From: Acidobacteriota bacterium | GTDB lineage: Bacteria; Acidobacteriota; Terriglobia; Terriglobales; Acidobacteriaceae | Direction of reading: 5' to 3' | Assembly: GCA_021809235.1 (NCBI GenBank) | Contig: JAKBAG010000083.1 | Coordinates: forward strand, 1 to 11,229 | DNA length: 11,229 nt | Part shown: positions 6,743-11,229 of the stretch, one piece after another | Numbering within the stretch: the stretch's first letter is position 1 | Layout of the letters: each line of letters begins with the position of its first letter | Program-made: the position numbers and the translations under genes | Notes under the pieces: model-generated | Told to the model about the DNA's origin: nothing | The model's database searches: none | What the model saw: the letters and a program-made list of their open reading frames with translations, nothing else

Positions 6743-6828
6743 TGAACCCCATGAATCGTCGGAATGTTTCGTTGCAATCGCTGGATGCGCACGCTTTGCC
6801 AGCGCCCAGCCGGAGAACCTGCCGATGA
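6742..6828 (+). CDS. Putative 28-codon micro-ORF bridging rseP and the thioesterase gene
   Basis: An ATG at 6742 shares its A with the rseP TGA (TGATG). The frame runs 28 codons and stops with TGA at 6826-6828, overlapping the thioesterase ATG as ATGA. The predicted peptide starts MNPMNRRNVSLQ and ends PSRRTCR; it is basic, with no membrane segment, and matches no family I know. It has no visible Shine-Dalgarno of its own, so ribosomes would have to reinitiate after rseP. It could act only as a coupling device that carries ribosomes to the next gene. It may also be chance, as 28 open codons are not rare at this GC. Confidence 0.3.
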   Translation: MNPMNRRNVSLQSLDAHALPAPSRRTCR

Positions 6829-7253
6829 CTGCCACCACCCGAGTTCGAGTTCGTTATGCGGAAACCGACCAGATGGGGGTCGTCTACTACGCCAACTATC
6901 TGGTCTGGTTTGAACTGGGGCGAGTCGAGTTTCTACGCAGTCTCGGCTTCGACTATAGCCGTATGGAGACAGAAGACGGCTGCATCCTGCCTGTCGTCGA
7001 GGCCCGCTGTCGTTATCGCGCACCGGCCCGCTACGATGACTCTATCTGCATTGAGGCCTTCCCGCTGCTCCTGCGTGGCTCGGTCCTGAAGTTCGGCTAT
7101 CGGATTCTGCGCGAGACGGATGCGGAAACCACCCTGCTGGCCGAGGGCGAAACGGTACACGTCGTCTGTGATCGCCAGCTCGAGCGATGTCCCTTGCCGG
7201 AGCCGGTTGCCCGCCTGATCCGCGCGGCAATTCCTGCAGCGGAATCCAGCTGA
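6825..7253 (+). CDS. YbgC/4-hydroxybenzoyl-CoA thioesterase-like hotdog protein
   Basis: This 142-residue protein has the hotdog-fold acyl-CoA thioesterase signature at its N-terminus: RYAETDQMGVVYYANYLVWF (10-29), with the catalytic aspartate at Asp15, followed by the long helix residues GRVEFLRSLGF. Conserved later parts are VEARCRYRAPARYDD and the beta strands RGSVLKFGYRIL. Such enzymes hydrolyse acyl-CoA or acyl-ACP thioesters in the cytoplasm; YbgC itself acts on short acyl-CoAs and on acyl-ACP and is usually encoded next to tol-pal, which is absent here. The chain length preferred cannot be read. I chose ATG 6825 because GGAG lies nine bases upstream and the fold begins at once; the frame stays open back to 6687 inside rseP, but that extension is not family-like. 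It is the last plus-strand gene before the convergent pair. Confidence 0.9.
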   Translation: MTATTRVRVRYAETDQMGVVYYANYLVWFELGRVEFLRSLGFDYSRMETEDGCILPVVEARCRYRAPARYDDSICIEAFPLLLRGSVLKFGYRILRETDAETTLLAEGETVHVVCDRQLERCPLPEPVARLIRAAIPAAESS

Positions 7254-7278
7254 ATCTCCTGAATATCTGCCTCGCTGC

Positions 7279-7716
7279 TCAGCTGGCGTGCGCAGCGCTG
7301 CCTTCGGCGGACCGGCGCACCTCAGCTATGACCTCGGCCAGCGGCGTTCCCGGGCCAAAGATCGCGCTCACGCCCGCCGCCCGCATTGCTGCGTGGTCTT
7401 CGTTGGGAATTGTGCCGCCCAGCAGCACCGGAACCGCACCGGCACCTGCTGCGCGCAGCAACTCCAGCACACGCGGCACCAGGGAGGTATGCGCTCCGCT
7501 CAGGATGCTCAATCCAATCGCGTCCACATCCTCTTCAATTGCCGTCTTGACCACGGCCTCTGGTGACTTTCTCAGCCCCGTATAGATCACTTCCATCCCG
7601 GCATCGCGCAGTGCATGCACAATCACCTTTGCGCCCCGGTCGTGTCCGTCCAGGCCAACCTTGGCAATCAGTACTCGTATGGGCCGTTCGGCCGCGTTTC
7701 CCTGCTTCGGATGCAT
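7279..7716 (-). CDS. Stand-alone cobalamin (B12)-binding domain protein, methylmalonyl-CoA mutase small/C-terminal type
   Basis: The 145-residue protein is a single Rossmann-like B12-binding domain of the mutase type. The base-off/His-on motif DxHxxG is present as Asp23-x-His25-x-x-Gly28 in KVGLDGHDRGAKV. The other cobalamin-contact loops are there too: GLSILSGAH (68-76) and LLGGTIP (98-104). The length and ending (FGPGTPLAEVI) resemble the separate small subunit of methylmalonyl-CoA or isobutyryl-CoA mutases, which pair with a large TIM-barrel subunit to move carbon skeletons by radical chemistry. No large subunit, MeaB or epimerase is in the window, so the partner must be encoded elsewhere. 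It lies 48 bases downstream of argS in the same direction and is probably cotranscribed. The Shine-Dalgarno of ATG 7716 is weak. It ends 25 bases from the convergent thioesterase gene. Confidence 0.9.
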   Translation of the reverse strand: MHPKQGNAAERPIRVLIAKVGLDGHDRGAKVIVHALRDAGMEVIYTGLRKSPEAVVKTAIEEDVDAIGLSILSGAHTSLVPRVLELLRAAGAGAVPVLLGGTIPNEDHAAMRAAGVSAIFGPGTPLAEVIAEVRRSAEGSAAHAS

Positions 7717-7764
7717 ACCGCTGTCTACCGTATCACTGCCGACGCAGGGAAGGGAATCGAAGGC

Positions 7765-9765
7765 TTACATCGCCTCCGGAACCTCCACGCCCAGCCACTC
7801 CAGCAGAATCGTCAGCTCGCGCAGCGCAATGGCCGCTGTGGCCAGCAGCAGTGATCTTCGCCCGGCGTCCTCTTCGGTCAGGATGTGGTGCTTGTGATAG
7901 AAGTTGTTGAACTCCTGTGCCAGTTGGAAGCAGTGCCGGGCCAGTGTTGACGGCTCTGCGCTGCTGATGGCAGTCTCCAGCGTCTGTTCACGCCGGGCAG
8001 CTCGCATCCAGATGGCCCAGATATCTTCCGCCCCGACGGCCAGTTCCATCGATTGCAACGATTCGACAGCAGCCAAAGCGGACTCTGGCGTCATACCGAT
8101 CTTGCGAAAGATGTTCCGCGCCCGCACGGCCGTGTACTGCACATACGGTCCGGTTTCTCCCTCAAAGCTGAGCGCATCCCGGAAGTCAAAGGCAATTACC
8201 GAGCCGCGCGTAAACTTCAGCATGAAGTAGCGCAAGGCGCCGATGGCAATCTGCTCGGCAATCCGTTGCCGTTCGGCTTCGGATCGCTCCGGCTGCCGCG
8301 CATCCACCTCTGCGCGCGTGGCCGCTGTCAGCTTGTCCAGCAGGTCATCGGCCTTCACGCCGAATCCCTTGCGGCCGCTCACCTCAATGTACGGCCGTCC
8401 GCGATCCTCTTCGGCAACGGTATATCCCAGTTCCTCGGCGCAGCGCGGCGTCAGCGCCACCATCTCGTAGCTGAAGTGCGTGTACTGATCGGCTGCCTCT
8501 GTATGGCCCATGCCGCGCAGTGCCTGCACCACATTGGCCTGCGGATCCGACTGGCGGGAATCAATGACGTTGTAAATCGCCCGGGCGCCGCCAAAGTGAG
8601 GATGCTCCTGCTCGCCCTCCATGCAGGAGATAAAGCAGGTATGATCCGGATACGCAAAGAACCGCCGATAGCCGAAGTCCTTACCCAGGAGGCCAAACTT
8701 CCACAGATGGTAGGCAATATCCTTGCCCACATAGGTGACCGTCCCGTTGGAGCGCACGATCACTTTGGCATCCTCGTCCGGGCCTTCGCCACTGTTTCCG
8801 CCTCCCGGACGCGTCATCACCCAGCAGCCCGCATTCTTGCCGCTCTGCTCGGCATAGAGCACTCCGGATTCCTTCAGCAACTGGAAGGCGCGATCCCAGA
8901 AACGCAAATGTAGAATCTCGCTTTCGCGCGGCAAAAAGTCGTACGTGATGCCCAGCCGCAGCATCGTTTCCAGGTGCAGCCGCAGAATGGCCGTCGAAAC
9001 TCGATCCGCCACCTCCGCCGTCTCGTTGCCACCGCTTTCAATCGCATGCAGGGTCTGGTAGCGCAGCTGCTTGCGTTCTTTCTGCTGGTCTTCGCTGCCC
9101 TCGGCATACCACTGGGAAACCCGCGCGTACAGATTCCAGCAGTGATAGTCAAAGCGCTGCTCCCGTGCCTCCGGTCCCAGGGCCTCGCACCGGGCAATCA
9201 GCGCTTCCACCTCCGGCGCTGTCTGGTGCTCCAGATGCAGGAATCCCACAATCACGTCGGCCACCTGCACACCCGTGTTATCGATGTAGTTCTGCACGTC
9301 CACGTGGTGCCCGCGGGCTCGCAGAATCCGTACCAGCGTGTCGCCCAGAATGGCATTGCGCAGGTGGCCCACATGGGCGGCCTTATTGGGATTGATGCTG
9401 GTGTGCTCCACCAGCACTCGCGGCAGCTCCTCACTGGGTCGCTGGCTCGATCCGCTGGCCAGTGCTGCCATCAGCCGCGCCCGGTCCAGTCGTACATTGA
9501 TATATCCGGCGCCGGCAGCTTCAAAGCTGAGAAAACCATCCCCCGGACGTAGCGTGGTCGACAGCTTTTCCGCCAGCTCCGTGGCAATCATCCGCGGAGC
9601 CTTGCGCAGCTTGCGTGCCAGCTCAAAGGCCACCGGCAGGGCAAACTCTCCCATGGCCAGATCCGGTGGCTGCTCCAGCACCACGTCGGAAACCTCCAGC
9701 CCCCAGCTGGTCTCAAGAATCGTTCGCACGGCTTCAATCAGTTGCTTCTGCAGTTCGCGATACAC
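7765..9765 (-). CDS. argS: Arginyl-tRNA synthetase
   Basis: The enzyme charges tRNA-Arg with arginine using ATP, in the cytoplasm. The 666-residue chain shows the ArgS order: N-terminal tRNA-recognition domain (about 1-95), class I signature HVGH at 131-134 in NPNKAAHVGHLRNAILGDTL, the QNYIDNTGVQVADVIVGF region, VTYVGKDIAYHLWKFG, then VSGRKGFGVKADDLLDKL (462-479) in place of a canonical KMSKS, as is common in ArgS. The DALR anticodon-binding domain (about 540-666) begins GPYVQYTAVRARNIFRK. It is about 90 residues longer than E. coli ArgS (577), mostly between HVGH and the KMSKS-like loop. The GTG start at 9765 is supported by AAGAGG five bases upstream. It diverges from metG and precedes the B12-binding gene. 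Active-site motifs look intact, so it is likely functional. Confidence 0.98.
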   Translation of the reverse strand: MYRELQKQLIEAVRTILETSWGLEVSDVVLEQPPDLAMGEFALPVAFELARKLRKAPRMIATELAEKLSTTLRPGDGFLSFEAAGAGYINVRLDRARLMAALASGSSQRPSEELPRVLVEHTSINPNKAAHVGHLRNAILGDTLVRILRARGHHVDVQNYIDNTGVQVADVIVGFLHLEHQTAPEVEALIARCEALGPEAREQRFDYHCWNLYARVSQWYAEGSEDQQKERKQLRYQTLHAIESGGNETAEVADRVSTAILRLHLETMLRLGITYDFLPRESEILHLRFWDRAFQLLKESGVLYAEQSGKNAGCWVMTRPGGGNSGEGPDEDAKVIVRSNGTVTYVGKDIAYHLWKFGLLGKDFGYRRFFAYPDHTCFISCMEGEQEHPHFGGARAIYNVIDSRQSDPQANVVQALRGMGHTEAADQYTHFSYEMVALTPRCAEELGYTVAEEDRGRPYIEVSGRKGFGVKADDLLDKLTAATRAEVDARQPERSEAERQRIAEQIAIGALRYFMLKFTRGSVIAFDFRDALSFEGETGPYVQYTAVRARNIFRKIGMTPESALAAVESLQSMELAVGAEDIWAIWMRAARREQTLETAISSAEPSTLARHCFQLAQEFNNFYHKHHILTEEDAGRRSLLLATAAIALRELTILLEWLGVEVPEAM

Positions 9766-9964
9766 TCGGGCCTCTTCTGTGGCTCACCCTTCCGGAATAC
9801 AGGTTGCCAGTGCGCTGAATTGGGAGAAACTTCAACGTTGATTCTACCGGATTGGGGATTTCCCTCCCTGCCGGAAGCCACCTGTGCCAGGCAGGTGCAT
9901 GCGTCATTTAAGATGAAAATTATCACTGTTTCTCCAGCAGCTTTACGAGATCGATGGGCCTGCC
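9766..9964. promoter_or_regulatory. Divergent argS-metG control region
   Basis: This 199-base gap must hold the promoters of both synthetase genes. On the minus strand TAGAAT (around 9842-9847) is one base off a consensus -10 for argS, but no good -35 lies 16-18 bases before it. On the plus strand TAAGAT (9909-9914) is a possible metG -10, again without a good -35. CACCTG at 9879-9884 pairs with CAGGTG at 9892-9897, a six-pair stem with a seven-base loop, but no T-run follows. I see no T-box or other known riboswitch. Confidence 0.4.
9771..9776 (-). promoter_or_regulatory. Ribosome binding site deciding the GTG start of argS
   Basis: Minus-strand AAGAGG lies five bases before GTG 9765. This placement, together with the ArgS-like N-terminus that follows (YRELQKQLIEAV), supports GTG as the start. 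Confidence 0.6.
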
Positions 9965-11229
9965 ATGACGGAAGTATCAGCATCAACGCAGCAGCGTTTC
10001 TACATCACGACTCCGATTTATTACGTCAATGCACGGCCTCACCTCGGCCATGCCTACTCGACGATCGTCTGTGATGCGCTGGCTCGCTCCAAACGCGCCC
10101 AGGGTGTAGCTACCTGGTTCCTGACCGGTACCGACGAGCATGGCCAGAAGATTGAGCGCTCGGCCGCACAGGCCGGCCGCACTCCGGCAGAATTTGCCGC
10201 AGCCATCTCCGGCGAATTTCGTTCCCTCTGGCAGCGTCTAGGCCTCAGCTGCGACGACTTCATCCGGACCACAGAGCCGCGCCACATCCGCGGCGTACAG
10301 AAGCTCTTCTCCGAACTTCGCGACCGGGGCTTCATTTACAAGGGCTCCTACTCTGGCCAGTACTGCGTCTCCGACGAGCTCTATGTCGACGCGCCGCCGG
10401 GATCGCCTTGCCCGGATTGCGGCCGCCCCACGGAAACCGTCAGCGAAGAGAACTACTTCTTCAAGCTTTCCGCCTTCGAGCGCCGATTGCTGGAGTACTA
10501 TGAGCAGCACCCGGAGTTCATCCAGCCGGAGGCGCGCCGCAACGAAGTTATTGCCTTTGTTCGCAGCGGTCTCAAGGATCTTTCCGTCAGCCGCACCAGT
10601 TTCCGCTGGGGCATTCCGGTCCCCGGCGATGAAAAGCATGTCATCTACGTCTGGATGGACGCGCTTGCCAACTACATCACCGCGCTTGGCTATGGCTCGG
10701 ACGACCCTGCGGATCAGGAGCGATTCCGGCGTTTCTGGCCTGCGGACATTCACCTCATCGGCAAGGAAATCAGCCGCTTCCACTGTGTCTATTGGCCTGC
10801 GTTTCTGATGGCCGCAGGACTGCCCCTGCCGCGCGCTGTCGTCGCCAACGGATGGCTGCTCTTCGATAAAAGCAAGATGTCAAAGTCGGTCGGCAATATC
10901 GTACGCGCAGAGACCGTCGCCGAGGTCCTGGGCACTGACGCACTGCGTTACTTCCTGCTGCGCGAAATCTCCTTCGGTCAGGACGGCAACTTCACCTTTG
11001 AGTCGCTGCTGCAACGCTACAACGGCGATCTGGCCAACGGCTACGGTAACCTCGTCAGCCGCGTGGTGGCCATGGTGCACCGCTACTTTGCCGGCAGCTT
11101 GCCGCAGCCGGACGAAATCGGTGAGCCGGAGCTGGCGCTGCGCGCCCAGGCCGAACGTGTGATTGCCGAGTTCCAGACCCAGTTTGCCGCCATGGAATTC
11201 TCTCGCGCGCTGGAGACGCTCTGGTCGCT
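9965..11229 (+). CDS. metG: Methionyl-tRNA synthetase (partial, C-terminus cut by window edge)
   Basis: The enzyme charges both initiator and elongator tRNA-Met with methionine in the cytoplasm. From ATG 9965 there are 421 complete codons, still open at the edge. Class I motifs are clear: HLGH at 26-29 in YYVNARPHLGHAYST, FLTGTDEHGQKIE (52-64), the connective-peptide knuckle YCVSDELY (133-140) with CPDCG (149-153), YVWMDALANY, HLIGKEISRFH, and KMSKS at 304-308 in FDKSKMSKSVGN. The last visible part (from about residue 340) is the helical anticodon-binding domain (NGYGNLVSRV). Full proteins run about 510-680 residues depending on a C-terminal tRNA-binding domain, which cannot be judged here. 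The knuckle shows one Cys and an Asp where many relatives have CxxC. No other start codon is available in frame upstream before a TGA at 9914; the Shine-Dalgarno is weak. Confidence 0.97.
   Translation, partial: MTEVSASTQQRFYITTPIYYVNARPHLGHAYSTIVCDALARSKRAQGVATWFLTGTDEHGQKIERSAAQAGRTPAEFAAAISGEFRSLWQRLGLSCDDFIRTTEPRHIRGVQKLFSELRDRGFIYKGSYSGQYCVSDELYVDAPPGSPCPDCGRPTETVSEENYFFKLSAFERRLLEYYEQHPEFIQPEARRNEVIAFVRSGLKDLSVSRTSFRWGIPVPGDEKHVIYVWMDALANYITALGYGSDDPADQERFRRFWPADIHLIGKEISRFHCVYWPAFLMAAGLPLPRAVVANGWLLFDKSKMSKSVGNIVRAETVAEVLGTDALRYFLLREISFGQDGNFTFESLLQRYNGDLANGYGNLVSRVVAMVHRYFAGSLPQPDEIGEPELALRAQAERVIAEFQTQFAAMEFSRALETLWS

Noticed and set aside
7246..7286. Eight-base inverted repeat (CCAGCTGA / TCAGCTGG) containing both stop codons of the convergent thioesterase and B12 genes
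   Set aside because: Both genes end in AGC TGA, which alone makes six of the eight bases match. The 25-base loop and lack of a T-run make a bidirectional terminator weakly supported.
8053..8913. A 286-codon open frame on the plus strand inside argS
   Set aside because: It is antisense to conserved ArgS motifs and the translation shows no family features.
9879..9897. CACCTG/CAGGTG hairpin ahead of metG as a T-box or attenuator
   Set aside because: There is no T-box sequence, specifier structure or terminator with a T-run. A six-pair stem alone does not support a regulatory RNA.

Overview
The window looks like a chromosomal housekeeping segment of a Gram-negative-type bacterium with fairly high GC (about 60% by eye). 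The order uppS-cdsA-dxr-rseP, the long ArgS and the zinc-ribbon/XRE regulator beside uppS fit what I recall of Acidobacteriota (Terriglobia/Acidobacteriaceae). That placement rests on memory of such genomes and not on a search. I see no mobile element, CRISPR array, tRNA, rRNA or prophage, and every gene has similar base usage, so nothing points to recent transfer.

Layout. Positions 1-1423 hold two minus-strand genes: an IclR-family repressor cut by the left edge and, upstream of it, a small HD-domain phosphohydrolase. The gap between them carries two dyads that could be operators. From 1559 to 7253 a plus-strand run follows: a zinc-ribbon plus XRE helix-turn-helix regulator, uppS (undecaprenyl diphosphate synthase), cdsA (CDP-diglyceride synthase), dxr (DXP reductoisomerase), rseP (site-2 intramembrane protease) and a YbgC-like hotdog thioesterase. 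A 28-codon micro-ORF fits exactly between the rseP stop and the thioesterase start, overlapping one base at the first and four at the second. Convergent to this run, on the minus strand, lie argS (9765-7765) and a stand-alone B12-binding domain protein (7716-7279). Divergent from argS, metG (methionyl-tRNA synthetase) starts at 9965 and runs off the right edge.

How the genes work together. Dxr makes MEP, a precursor of isopentenyl diphosphate. UppS condenses isopentenyl diphosphate into the C55 lipid carrier for peptidoglycan and O-antigen. CdsA makes CDP-diacylglycerol for phospholipids. RseP cleaves membrane-bound regulators during envelope stress. Together they form an envelope-biogenesis cluster in the same order as Bacillus uppS-cdsA-dxr-rasP, and the upstream regulator may control it. 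ArgS and MetG are ordinary translation genes on a shared divergent control region.

No clearly new multi-gene system is visible. The items most worth a second look are the micro-ORF at 6742-6828, the zinc-ribbon/XRE protein next to the envelope cluster, the dyads upstream of iclR, and the orphan B12-binding protein. All intergenic stretches are shorter than 300 bases; the longest are 3946-4147 (cdsA-dxr) and 9766-9964 (argS-metG).
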